Of a stretch of DNA of 64,000 bases, positions 41,120 through 49,369 are shown piece after piece. The DNA is from Proteobacteria bacterium UBA6503 (GTDB lineage: Bacteria > Pseudomonadota > Alphaproteobacteria > UBA1280 > UBA6503), in contig DJLZ01000001.1 in the NCBI GenBank assembly GCA_002436405.1, positions 310,713-374,712 on the forward strand, in the 5' to 3' direction. The notes under the pieces were generated by a model, which ran no database searches, was not told where the DNA came from, and saw nothing but the letters and a program-made list of their open reading frames with translations. Within the stretch, counting starts at the first letter, position 1, and every line of letters begins with the position of its first letter. The translations under genes were made by a program, and so were the position numbers.

Positions 41120-41846
41120 AGTCGTTAGATTTTTTTTCTGCGGCGATCGCATTCAGGATTTTATCCAGCTTGGCGGTGTGCCAGCCTTCAACCCTTGAAC
41201 GATCAAACGGAACGGCCAAAAACAACACTGGCATCGGTTCGGCGCTCAGTGGTGTACGCGGTACAACAATCAAGCCGATTTCATCGACAAGTTCGTTTAC
41301 CTCGTGCACATCGTGTTCGGCAGCTGCCCCATACCCGACCAGCTGGTCGAAGTTATGAAGAATCTCAGCCATCTCGGGATCATTCAACACCTGCTGGTAC
41401 AAGAAGTACTTTTTCAGCGAGGCGGTTTTGTAATCCAAGACGGTCAAGTCTCCACTGGGAACACGGCGGGCAATCAAGTCCGGTCGTGCTTCGTGGAACA
41501 ACCCCTGCTTTTTGCAAAGCGGATAGGGTGCCAGAGCAACTTCCATCAGGAGTGGTGCAATGCCTTCGTCGTCCATAAGGTTCGACGTTTCTTCGGCATA
41601 ATGCGCCAACCACGCCACAGCCTTGTTATAAGACCACGGCCGCGGGAATTTGACCCGCGTTGCTGACAGACCCGTTTGCCGATAAACGGCATTCGAGAAA
41701 AAGTAATGGGACAGCTCCTCGAGGGAGCTGTCCGATTTCTTGCGAGACTTTCTTACGCGAGCCACCACAACCATCAGGCGGTGAAAGCTGTTGCCGAGAA
41801 TGAACTCGAGGTCTCGTTGGGATATTAGAACCTTTTTACGCGCCAT
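41118..41846 (-). CDS. PD-(D/E)XK nuclease-like protein, GC-rich
   Basis: A 242-residue protein, start at ATG 41846 with GAGGAGG upstream. The N terminus is basic (MARKKVLISQRD, RVRKSRKKSD). The central part has HEARPDLIARRVPSGD followed by LTVLDYKTASLKKYF, which is the Asp then D-Y-K pattern of the PD-(D/E)XK superfamily as found in RecB- and Cas4-like nucleases. A C-terminal region with LVDEIGLIVVPR follows. It overlaps the upstream HD-like gene by 11 bases, so the two are co-translated. Codon use is GC-rich like its partner. DNA or RNA cleavage is a reasonable guess; target unknown. Confidence 0.55.
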   Translation of the reverse strand: MARKKVLISQRDLEFILGNSFHRLMVVVARVRKSRKKSDSSLEELSHYFFSNAVYRQTGLSATRVKFPRPWSYNKAVAWLAHYAEETSNLMDDEGIAPLLMEVALAPYPLCKKQGLFHEARPDLIARRVPSGDLTVLDYKTASLKKYFLYQQVLNDPEMAEILHNFDQLVGYGAAAEHDVHEVNELVDEIGLIVVPRTPLSAEPMPVLFLAVPFDRSRVEGWHTAKLDKILNAIAAEKKSND

Positions 41847-42555
41847 CGGAGGGGTCCTCCTCTGAAGCTTGCAAAAGGTTAAGCTCTCGGGCTCGTTCGA
41901 AGAAATCCAGGAGTCCCTGAGTTTCTTCCAAAGCATCGTCGAGGTTCAGCGAGTGCGTTTTTTCAACGACCTCCATCACCACGTAACGCATGACATTGTC
42001 CCAATCTTGATTGGGGAATGCCTCGACCAGATCGCCGTAACGGTTTTCCAACTTCTTCAGCTCCAGCACAAGCGGAGCGACGAGGAAGCGGTTACCGCGA
42101 TACAGCTGACCCAGAAGGAACAGAACCTCCTGTACTTTGTCGGCAAACCAGACAATGCCATACTCAATGGTTGAGCACGGATCATCGTAGTAAGCAAACA
42201 AGACGTCGCGAAGCTCGGGATCTTGGTCCAGAACCTCTGCAATAGCGTCGCGCACCAGCTGGCCGATTTGGGCCTGGGTGTGCGTCTCGCGTAGTTTCTT
42301 TTGCTGCGAATCGGAAAACGCAATCGAGCTGACTTCATGCAGCCGGAAACTAAAGGCAACATCCTGCGTGAGCAGGCGCTGCTGCTGCGACAGCTTGAAC
42401 TGTTTCGCAAGCGTGCGGGCGAGAATTGCAACGTTGTACATATGCTGAGAAAGAGGAAGAGTTTCCTCGGTTTCAACGTTCGGAGAGACGTTCTTATAGC
42501 GCGCTTTGTACGAGAGACCGAGGCGCTTAGAGTCAAAGCCTTTATAATCGGCCAT
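41836..42555 (-). CDS. Degenerate HD-domain (YfbR-like) protein, GC-rich
   Basis: A 239-residue protein starting at ATG 42555. TLPLSQHMYNVAILARTLAKQF, FRLHEVSSIAFSD and IVWFADKVQEVLFLLGQLYRGN follow the order of YfbR-type 5'-deoxynucleotidases (S-E-H-x-x-x-V-A, HD-A-S-E-V, K-x-A-D). The first Glu is Gln here (SQH) and the central His-Asp has become His-Glu, so the metal centre may be altered. Soluble, no signal peptide. Co-translated with the nuclease-like gene. A nucleotide-processing/nuclease pair in a GC-rich block could be a mobile defence-type module; this is inference only. Confidence 0.5.
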   Translation of the reverse strand: MADYKGFDSKRLGLSYKARYKNVSPNVETEETLPLSQHMYNVAILARTLAKQFKLSQQQRLLTQDVAFSFRLHEVSSIAFSDSQQKKLRETHTQAQIGQLVRDAIAEVLDQDPELRDVLFAYYDDPCSTIEYGIVWFADKVQEVLFLLGQLYRGNRFLVAPLVLELKKLENRYGDLVEAFPNQDWDNVMRYVVMEVVEKTHSLNLDDALEETQGLLDFFERARELNLLQASEEDPSDGA

Positions 42556-42623
42556 GATGCACCTCATGTATTAGAGTCTGAAGAAGAAAAGAGAGAAAGA
42601 GAAAAGAAGATACTTAATCAGAT

Positions 42624-42646
42624 GGCTCAACCATACTTGCTGAGCC
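42624..42646 (-). other. Hairpin at the end of the secretion operon
   Basis: GGCTCA (42624-42629) and TGAGCC (42641-42646) form a six-base stem with an 11-base loop, 37 bases beyond the last gene of the minus-strand cluster. The minus-strand tail is T-rich but interrupted, so it is a possible, not proven, terminator. Confidence 0.35.
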
Positions 42647-42682
42647 CCATTTTAGCAACTTAATTTTCTGATAAATTTGACT

Positions 42683-43411
42683 TTACTTTTGAATAGAACC
42701 ACTTAGCCAAAGGCGCGCATTCTCAGGGAAAGCATGGGGTATATCCTTCGGTGCAACCCCTACATAAACACCCTCGCCGCCCCAGATATCCTCGCGGTCA
42801 GGGGTCACTTTGGTATGTATATGCACCATACGTACAACTTCACGTGGGTACGGGTTAAGGTAAACTTCGCCCGATGATTTAATCACCATTTCCTCTGAAG
42901 TATTATCAGCGCTATAGTGTTTAATCAGGATTGAAACTGTTGGTTCGTTGCGGTCTGACGCATCAAGGTACGCCTCAAGCTCAATCCCTGTGCGGATGGT
43001 TGTAACGGGCTTATCAATAAGGCTAAATTCAAACCCTTTGTCTTCATCAAGGGCATGGGCAAAACGCTTACCGGTAATAGCAACGGTTTTAAGGTTATTC
43101 CAAAGTTGGGTGCGCTTATGCTGCAGTGGTAGGTCAATATGCGCCAAAATGCGGGCTTTTAGGTTACCGCACGCAGGGTGGCTATCCATCGGTGCAAGGT
43201 CAGCCAAGTCATCAGGAATACTCTCACCAAAGAAAGGGTCTTTGTTCACACATTGAACAATATCAGCCTTGAGGGTGTAGTTTTTAGGGCCGCCAAAAAT
43301 GCCGCCACGTGGCCCAGGCGTGCCGCCACCTGTTACAACAGCAGCCTGCACTGGTATAACAACCAGCGCAAGCACACCTGCTAAAACATATTTAAATGAG
43401 GCTTTAAACAA
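42683..43411 (-). CDS. Exported protein of the secretion locus
   Basis: A 242-residue exported protein with a signal peptide ending near VQAAVV. The start is TTG at 43411, overlapping the stop of the NusA-like gene by eight bases, with GGGA eight bases upstream. The mature part starts with a Gly/Pro-rich segment, has two Cys (VQCVNKD, HPACGN) that may pair, and is predicted beta-rich (YLNPYPREVVRMVHIH). I do not recognise a family. Its position as the last gene of the co-directional type IV secretion cluster suggests a periplasmic accessory role. Confidence 0.6.
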   Translation of the reverse strand: MFKASFKYVLAGVLALVVIPVQAAVVTGGGTPGPRGGIFGGPKNYTLKADIVQCVNKDPFFGESIPDDLADLAPMDSHPACGNLKARILAHIDLPLQHKRTQLWNNLKTVAITGKRFAHALDEDKGFEFSLIDKPVTTIRTGIELEAYLDASDRNEPTVSILIKHYSADNTSEEMVIKSSGEVYLNPYPREVVRMVHIHTKVTPDREDIWGGEGVYVGVAPKDIPHAFPENARLWLSGSIQK

Positions 43412-44294
43412 TGATCTGATCCCGTTCTGGAGCTACTTTTTCAAGCATTGCCTGGAACGTGCGTAATTTACGCGGATCATTAAGGTCGATTGGAGTATGA
43501 AGCACAATACGTTCCGGCGTTAGTTCGCGGATACGGCACGCACGCCATGAGTTGTTAATGAAGTGACGAATTTCGCTATCGCGGTTTTTCTGATCGTCTT
43601 CATCTTGGCCTTCAGGAATAAGCGTAATACGGCGAATACCCAAAACATCTTGCAGGTGCTTAAGGTTCATACCGTTGTTCTCAAGCCATTCGTGCATTAC
43701 GTCAGGGTCCATACGAATCACAGCCCATGAGTTTGAGGCACCCATCCAGATACCTGAAACACACTCAGGGTAGTAGCACTCCATAACGGCGGCTACAAAC
43801 TCGTGACCACGACGGCTACCCATACGTAGGCCTGAAACTTCATCCTTACTTGAAATAAGCGATACGGCCTGTTCTTGGCCTAGCTCAGGGCGGGTTTGAT
43901 AGTCCATCACTGACAATAGCTTTTCAGGCACGTAGATGTGGTTATGGGCCACACGGTAGATTACACCACCATCACGGAAACCAGTTACCACACCTTCCAT
44001 CACGCGGCCCGGAGCACCATCGCCCCACTGCTGCATTTGGATAATTTGCATAAACATTTTTACGCTTGGCATCAATGGGTCGCGGATATCCACCCATAGG
44101 CCACGCTCGCCATCACCGTTACGGCGGCGGGCGCTAATAGTCCCCATAGCCATGTTAACGTCAGCTTCAACAAGCATGCCACGCTCGGCATAGCATAGGC
44201 GAATAGCGTTCGCTAAAGCTTGCTCGATGGTACGGTCGTCCCAGCCGTACTCTTGGCCAATAATGCGGACAGCGTCTAGGTTAGCGATTTGCAT
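43404..44294 (-). CDS. NusA-like protein in the secretion locus
   Basis: A 296-residue cytoplasmic protein whose segments follow the order of NusA. The N-terminal helix pair LDAVRIIGQEYGWDDRTIEQ leads to ALANAIRLCYAERG and EADVNMAMGTISARRR; an S1-like stretch has VMEGVVTGFRDGGVIYRV and HIYVPEKLL. A KH1-like part then has RMGSRRGHEFVAAVMECYYP, ECVSGIWMGASNSWAVIRMD and LQDVLGIRRITLIPEG. The KH2 region and acidic repeats are absent, replaced by ~60 other residues. The match is by pattern, not alignment. It overlaps both neighbours (14 and 8 bases), so it is translated with the secretion proteins. It could be an antiterminator for this long operon or an RNA-binding chaperone. Confidence 0.5.
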   Translation of the reverse strand: MQIANLDAVRIIGQEYGWDDRTIEQALANAIRLCYAERGMLVEADVNMAMGTISARRRNGDGERGLWVDIRDPLMPSVKMFMQIIQMQQWGDGAPGRVMEGVVTGFRDGGVIYRVAHNHIYVPEKLLSVMDYQTRPELGQEQAVSLISSKDEVSGLRMGSRRGHEFVAAVMECYYPECVSGIWMGASNSWAVIRMDPDVMHEWLENNGMNLKHLQDVLGIRRITLIPEGQDEDDQKNRDSEIRHFINNSWRACRIRELTPERIVLHTPIDLNDPRKLRTFQAMLEKVAPERDQIIV

Positions 44295-46245
44295 CTTTAA
44301 TCGTCACAATCTTATTCAGTTCACCTTTACGGAACTCGGCATAGGCATCGTATACGCCTACCAGTTCCCAACCTTCTAGGCTTTCACCAATCAGCAGCAC
44401 ACCTTCGCTGCCACGGTTTAAGCCAATAATACCATAGTCTGGTACGAACGACAGAACCTCCAACGGTGGGAACTCAGAAGCGCTAAGGCTTGGCGCCACG
44501 TATTCAGGAATGCGAATACGGTCTTCTTTTGGTTCAAACATTGTAAGGTTAAAGTCTTCAAGTTTACGAATACCGTCGTCTTGCTCAATTTGGCGGGTTA
44601 CAAGCTCAGCTGGGTCTTCGATAATTGGGTTACCGTAGGTTTTCAGTGGCTCGGCCTGCTGCTGTTGCGGCGCGGTATTGTTGTTTGTAGTTGGTGGCGA
44701 TAGCTGGCCATTTTCACCTTGGCGGCCACCAAAAAAGTCACCCGGGCGGGGTTTAAGCGCAGGGTTACCCACCTCAGCCAAAGCCTTTTTGTATTCATTT
44801 AGGGCTTTGTTGGTTTCTTTAATGATGTCGTTGTTACGCTTGGTCACAACCTCAGGCGGGAGTGTACGTGGATCCAAGTCTTTATCTTCGTCTTCTAGCT
44901 TCGCCGATGTTTTTTGACGACGCTCAGCACGCTTACGCTCAATAGCTTCTTGCAAGGCTGCAAAACGGTCAACATCTTCAGGAAGTTCAGTTGATTCATC
45001 CGCCACAATAGGTTCGTCAGCTTCTTCAGGCATCACGTCTAGCACTTCAACGCGGGTGGTGCTTGGTGCAGGCTCGCCTGGGGCTTGGGCGAGGTTCGGG
45101 CCCAAATCATCTTCTGTTTCAGCCATATCATTTGGCGCAGGTTCTGGTGCCTCAAAGGCTGGCTCAGCGTTAAAGCTGCTGCCATTATCAGGTGTTGCCT
45201 CGGCCATTTCTGGCGCGGCTGGTACCTCTTGCGACACATCATTCAGCGTACCTGTCCAGCGTGAGATTGACTCAATCACGCCGTCACGGTTTTGGTAAAA
45301 CACAGCCGTACCCACTACAAGAGCAAGTAAAACTGCAATAGAAATTAGACCACCTAGCTTCGAACCGTCGCTTGAGCCGCCACCATTACCACCGCCTGAG
45401 TTGCTTGGCACTTGCTGGCCTGGTAGCAATGTACGGCCACCTTTTTTGCCAGATTTTGAGCCGCTCTTCCAAGGGGGTGACTTTGGTGAGTCTACCTTTG
45501 GTGAACTATCAAATGGTGAGCCTTGAGGCTCTTCATCCAAAACAGATGATGCCGATTGGTTCCCTGTTGGAATGTCCACAAGGTCGCCAAGGTCCCAGTT
45601 ATCGTCTGCTGGTTCTGTGTTTGCTGAAGCTGATGGGTTTTGCACTGGGGCATCCATGTAGCCTTCGCCATCCATCAAAACATCTGCTGATGATGGGTTA
45701 GCCTTTTGCGCAGGTGATGGCGCGCTAGGGTCAGTATCGTTATGAGGCTTATCAACCAAGGCCTCGGTAGATACAGTCTTTTTAGGCGGCATAGGTGTTG
45801 GTGCTCCAAAGCTATCGTCTTTAGTTTCTTGCGGGCGTGACGCTGGTGCATCCATCACCATATCATCTTCGCCAAAGCTTCCGCTTACAAACGGATCAGG
45901 AATATCTTCTGGCATGCTAAATGGGCTGTCTGACAGATCAAACTTAACGTCATTTTCGCTGTAGTCAGCTGCAGCATCTTCTTTTGTAGGCGTAGGTGCC
46001 GGGGCACTTTCAAAATCGTCAGCAGTTGTTGTGCTGCTTAGTTTTTCGTCGTCTACGGTGTTCAAATCGTCTTGCGGGGCTGAAGCTGCTGGCTGCTCAG
46101 TACGTGCTGGAACGCCTGCAGTTTCTGCAGGTTTGTTTTGTTCTGTTTGTGTTGCAGCAGTTTGCTGTTCAGCTTCGGTCGAGGTGGTGTCCAGTTTTTC
46201 TTCTGGCTTATCCATCTGACTCGGAAGCTTACGCTTCATAATCAT
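44281..46245 (-). CDS. Bitopic inner-membrane secretion component (DotF/PilP-like C terminus)
   Basis: A 654-residue protein with a long, disordered, Pro/Asp/Glu/Thr-rich cytoplasmic part (residues ~1-290), a single membrane helix (~296-318) and a periplasmic part that is first Glu/Pro-rich and coiled (ERKRAERRQKTSAKLEDE). It ends in a compact domain (~560-654) with LEVLSFVPDYGIIGLNRG and GWELVGVYDAYAEFRKGE. That domain resembles the small beta domain of IcmG/DotF, TraP of IncI and PilP, which bridge inner membrane and core complex. Assignment is tentative. It lies between the TraC-like ATPase and the NusA-like gene. Confidence 0.5.
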   Translation of the reverse strand: MIMKRKLPSQMDKPEEKLDTTSTEAEQQTAATQTEQNKPAETAGVPARTEQPAASAPQDDLNTVDDEKLSSTTTADDFESAPAPTPTKEDAAADYSENDVKFDLSDSPFSMPEDIPDPFVSGSFGEDDMVMDAPASRPQETKDDSFGAPTPMPPKKTVSTEALVDKPHNDTDPSAPSPAQKANPSSADVLMDGEGYMDAPVQNPSASANTEPADDNWDLGDLVDIPTGNQSASSVLDEEPQGSPFDSSPKVDSPKSPPWKSGSKSGKKGGRTLLPGQQVPSNSGGGNGGGSSDGSKLGGLISIAVLLALVVGTAVFYQNRDGVIESISRWTGTLNDVSQEVPAAPEMAEATPDNGSSFNAEPAFEAPEPAPNDMAETEDDLGPNLAQAPGEPAPSTTRVEVLDVMPEEADEPIVADESTELPEDVDRFAALQEAIERKRAERRQKTSAKLEDEDKDLDPRTLPPEVVTKRNNDIIKETNKALNEYKKALAEVGNPALKPRPGDFFGGRQGENGQLSPPTTNNNTAPQQQQAEPLKTYGNPIIEDPAELVTRQIEQDDGIRKLEDFNLTMFEPKEDRIRIPEYVAPSLSASEFPPLEVLSFVPDYGIIGLNRGSEGVLLIGESLEGWELVGVYDAYAEFRKGELNKIVTIKDANR

Positions 46246-46284
46246 AAGTTAATTATTATCCCCTAAAAAATCCCCTAAATGCCT

Positions 46285-48903
46285 TTATGCGGCGCCTTGC
46301 CCGTCTTGCGAACGTGCTTTTGCTTGTGCTTGTGCCACACGCACCCCGTTCGGGTACAACTGCGAGAACCGCACAGCAGCCTGCCAACGATCGCCCCCAA
46401 GCTCTCGTGTTAGGCGGTTAATTTCGGCCACATCATCAGGTGTTGTTGTTGCAAGTGCGTAGGTTAGTTTATCACTAAGCAAACGGCACACAACTTCACC
46501 ATGTGGTGACATCAAGTAAAACTCTGAGTAAAAGCCTGGCTTTGTATCAAGTGAGGCAATGTACTCGCTGTGACGCTCAGAACGCAGACCCAATGATTGC
46601 ATCAAGAGTGGAATCATCTCACGGCGTGGTTTCAAAATCAGACGCTTGGTAATGTTACCAATAATCGCCTGACCCACTTCTGATGTAAGGTCTTCCTCGT
46701 TCTGCGTTGCAATGCCACACATACAGTTCAATGAACGGTACGTACGGAAGGCACGCTTCAACTGGTTAGCCACGGTCTGACCACCTTTAGCGGTCACCAT
46801 TGAAATCATCTCATCCACAAGCAGGTGCTTCTTCTCGCTACGCTCGCCTGTGTACATTACGTTATCAAGCATTGTGAAAATCGCGTTCACGATAACGTCT
46901 GAAATCTTTTCTGAAAGCACGTTTTGCAGGTTAAATACAACCAAGCCGTCTTTTTCAGTCACTGATGGAGGGGCATCAAACAGCTTACCGTACACACCGT
47001 CTGAACAGTATGAACCAATAACCTCAGCCGCTTCAAAACCAATGTTACGCTGGTCAGTGCTTGAGTATGGGAAGCGCAAGAACGCTTCTTTAATCCATGT
47101 TGGACGTAGCACATCACCTTCAGGCACAAGCTCGTAAGCGAACTGCATAATTTGTTCGTTCAAGCGTGCTTCAGCACGGTCAGCCTCGTATGTACCGCCG
47201 TTCATCAGCATCAACTCAAGGGCGTTTGACCACTGCTGCAAGCGGTGTTTTGTCATCTCACCCGCAAATGGGTTAATGCATGAGCTCTGGTTATCAAGGT
47301 CAATAATAACCAGCTTACCCATGGTCTCGGCAAAGCGGTCATAGTCATCCTTAATGGTCATCAGGTACTGCTTACGAATACCCGCGGCAAACAGCTGTAG
47401 AGTCAAGTCGGTCACGGCAAATGACTTACCAGAACCTGACGTACCGGTAATGGCGTAGTGCCAGTTCACAAATTCGTTACTTGTATGGTCGAAGAATGTC
47501 ACCTCACCGTCACGGTTTACGTAAACCGCCTGCGGTTGTTCGTGCCCGCCCCAGTGGCCATGAATTGGCACAAGTTCGCACAAGTCATCGCTCATTACGC
47601 GGCGCGTACGGGCAAATGGCTTGGTGTAATCAAAACGGAAAACAAGCGGCCAGCTGTAAACCAGTGACTGTAGCGCCATGCTTTTTTCAATATCAGGCAC
47701 AACCGATTGCTTTTTGAAGTTTGAGTTAATGCGCAGCATGCGTTCTTCAACCTGACGGCGAGAGTAACCATGCACAATCACACCTAACTGCATAAACATA
47801 ATACGGCGGCCACCCACCATACGTAGCTTCACTTCTGAAGCTTCTTGCTCAACCACTGCCGCCTCTTCACGAGAGAACATGGTCGATACACGCTTACGGA
47901 AAGCCGCACTCACCGTAATTTTGGTTTTTTCCATTGCTTGGTTGGCTTGTTTAATGTTGGTAAACAAGGTGTATTGCGTCGGCAATGTACGACGAATCAA
48001 ACCAAGGTAATCTGGGTAAATGGCATCTGGCATCATCGCCAGCATCACGGTGCCATGGTAGTCGTGGCCAATTTTAACCATGTCGGTATCGTGCTCGATA
48101 GGTAGTGGCAAGATTTGGTCTTTAAAGTCACGGTTTGGATCGATGGTAATCTGCTGACCCGCTTCTTTGTATGAAGGGGCGTATGCTTGCCAGTAGTGTT
48201 TTTTAACGTCAGCAAGGCTCATACGCTCAATGTTAAACATCCCATCAAGTGTTGATTCTGCTGATACCAAAGCTTCTTGGAAGTCGTTTGCAGTAGACTT
48301 CATTGAGCGGCCAACGATGTCCATCACCGCAGGCAAGGTTACGCCCACGTGGCTCAGCATGAAATTGGCAACTGATTCCATCGCTTGGAACAAGAACTTA
48401 AACAAGCCGTAGTCTGCGTAAGCCTCAGGCGTGCGCAGGGTAATAATCATGTAGGTATCACGCAGCATTGAGTAACGGCCCGGTGCAACTGGGTAACCGT
48501 TAAAACCACTCTCAAGTAGTTTTTCAGCACGTGAGTGACGCAACACCTTCGCACGGTCATTCGGCGGTGAAGACTCAAGATAACGCTTCATCTTGTCTTC
48601 AAGGTTGTTGTGCGAAGTAATAATAATTTGCGACTCGTAGTCCGCCGGCAAGTTTTCGAGGTATGTTTGCAGCTCACGTACGGTTTGCAGGTGCCCTTCA
48701 TCATATGAGTATGAAGGCGGCACAGGTGTTTTCCAGCATACGCCAAGGGCGCCATCACCTAGCAAATGCACACGGTGGAATGGTGACTGCTCGTTTTCTT
48801 CAAACTCAAAGTATGGCAGCTGATCAACCAGCATGCGCTGGCGCACCGGTGCGTAAACGCTTCCCGGAGGGGCTTTTTGCTGCTGTGTCTTTTTATCTGC
48901 CAT
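46285..48903 (-). CDS. traC: TraC/VirB4-type secretion ATPase
   Basis: An 872-residue cytoplasmic ATPase that powers pilus or substrate transfer in type IV secretion; F-plasmid TraC is almost the same length. Walker A is ITGTSGSGKSFAV (~residue 487) and Walker B KKHLLVDEMISMV (~693). The N-terminal half has PYFEFEENEQSPFHRVHL and the usual VirB4 spacing before the ATPase, and after Walker B come a TQNEEDL sensor and LILKPRREM. The DotO/IcmB family is an alternative, but those proteins are longer and the neighbours fit F-type better. It starts 23 bases after the TraV-like gene. Confidence 0.88.
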   Translation of the reverse strand: MADKKTQQQKAPPGSVYAPVRQRMLVDQLPYFEFEENEQSPFHRVHLLGDGALGVCWKTPVPPSYSYDEGHLQTVRELQTYLENLPADYESQIIITSHNNLEDKMKRYLESSPPNDRAKVLRHSRAEKLLESGFNGYPVAPGRYSMLRDTYMIITLRTPEAYADYGLFKFLFQAMESVANFMLSHVGVTLPAVMDIVGRSMKSTANDFQEALVSAESTLDGMFNIERMSLADVKKHYWQAYAPSYKEAGQQITIDPNRDFKDQILPLPIEHDTDMVKIGHDYHGTVMLAMMPDAIYPDYLGLIRRTLPTQYTLFTNIKQANQAMEKTKITVSAAFRKRVSTMFSREEAAVVEQEASEVKLRMVGGRRIMFMQLGVIVHGYSRRQVEERMLRINSNFKKQSVVPDIEKSMALQSLVYSWPLVFRFDYTKPFARTRRVMSDDLCELVPIHGHWGGHEQPQAVYVNRDGEVTFFDHTSNEFVNWHYAITGTSGSGKSFAVTDLTLQLFAAGIRKQYLMTIKDDYDRFAETMGKLVIIDLDNQSSCINPFAGEMTKHRLQQWSNALELMLMNGGTYEADRAEARLNEQIMQFAYELVPEGDVLRPTWIKEAFLRFPYSSTDQRNIGFEAAEVIGSYCSDGVYGKLFDAPPSVTEKDGLVVFNLQNVLSEKISDVIVNAIFTMLDNVMYTGERSEKKHLLVDEMISMVTAKGGQTVANQLKRAFRTYRSLNCMCGIATQNEEDLTSEVGQAIIGNITKRLILKPRREMIPLLMQSLGLRSERHSEYIASLDTKPGFYSEFYLMSPHGEVVCRLLSDKLTYALATTTPDDVAEINRLTRELGGDRWQAAVRFSQLYPNGVRVAQAQAKARSQDGQGAA

Positions 48904-48926
48904 GGGCTTCCTCGTTTAATCTGTCT

Positions 48927-49343
48927 TTAGCGGCCTGTGCCAAAAGCTGGTTGCTCGTTATCAGGCAACACCCACTCGTAGCGGTCGGTTAAGAAGATAG
49001 TTGACCAGTTACCAAACACACGGGTGTTATCGTCGGTCACGTGTGGGTAGTTCCACACCAAAAGTGTTTTAGGCGGTGCCACAACAGCAAGCTCTTTTTC
49101 TGGTAGGTAACTTGGGCGATCCATTTGTGGACGTGGCAACGCAGGTAGAGGCTCCCCCCCCGGGCCCATAACAGGCGCACGGTTTGACGAGCGGTTTAGA
49201 GCATCGTCCATCGAAATTGGGTTTTCAGGCGGTAGTGCACCACCGTAGTATTTACACCCAGTCATTGCCGCAGCAACAAGAAGCACCACACCCATTTTAA
49301 GGGCAATCTGCTTCACATTCATCTGGCGGTAAGTTGTGTTCAT
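48927..49343 (-). CDS. traV: TraV-like lipoprotein
   Basis: A 138-residue lipoprotein: a signal peptide with the lipobox AAMTGC (Cys30) and a Pro-rich middle. The end TLLVWNYPHVTDDNTRVFGN followed by FLTDRYEW is comparable to the TraV C terminus, where a Leu-Trp-x-x-P-Tyr-x-Asp precedes a strand ending in Trp. TraV anchors the core complex in the outer membrane with TraB and TraK. Gene order TraB-TraV-TraC agrees with F-type loci. The family match is by pattern and size. Confidence 0.65.
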   Translation of the reverse strand: MNTTYRQMNVKQIALKMGVVLLVAAAMTGCKYYGGALPPENPISMDDALNRSSNRAPVMGPGGEPLPALPRPQMDRPSYLPEKELAVVAPPKTLLVWNYPHVTDDNTRVFGNWSTIFLTDRYEWVLPDNEQPAFGTGR

Positions 49344-49369
49344 CGAGTTTTCTCCACTCTACTTTTTAA

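Noticed and set aside
40940..41152. 70-residue N-terminal extension of the EAL protein
   Set aside because: The extension has no homology pattern, while ATG 40939 is preceded by a perfect AGGAGG.
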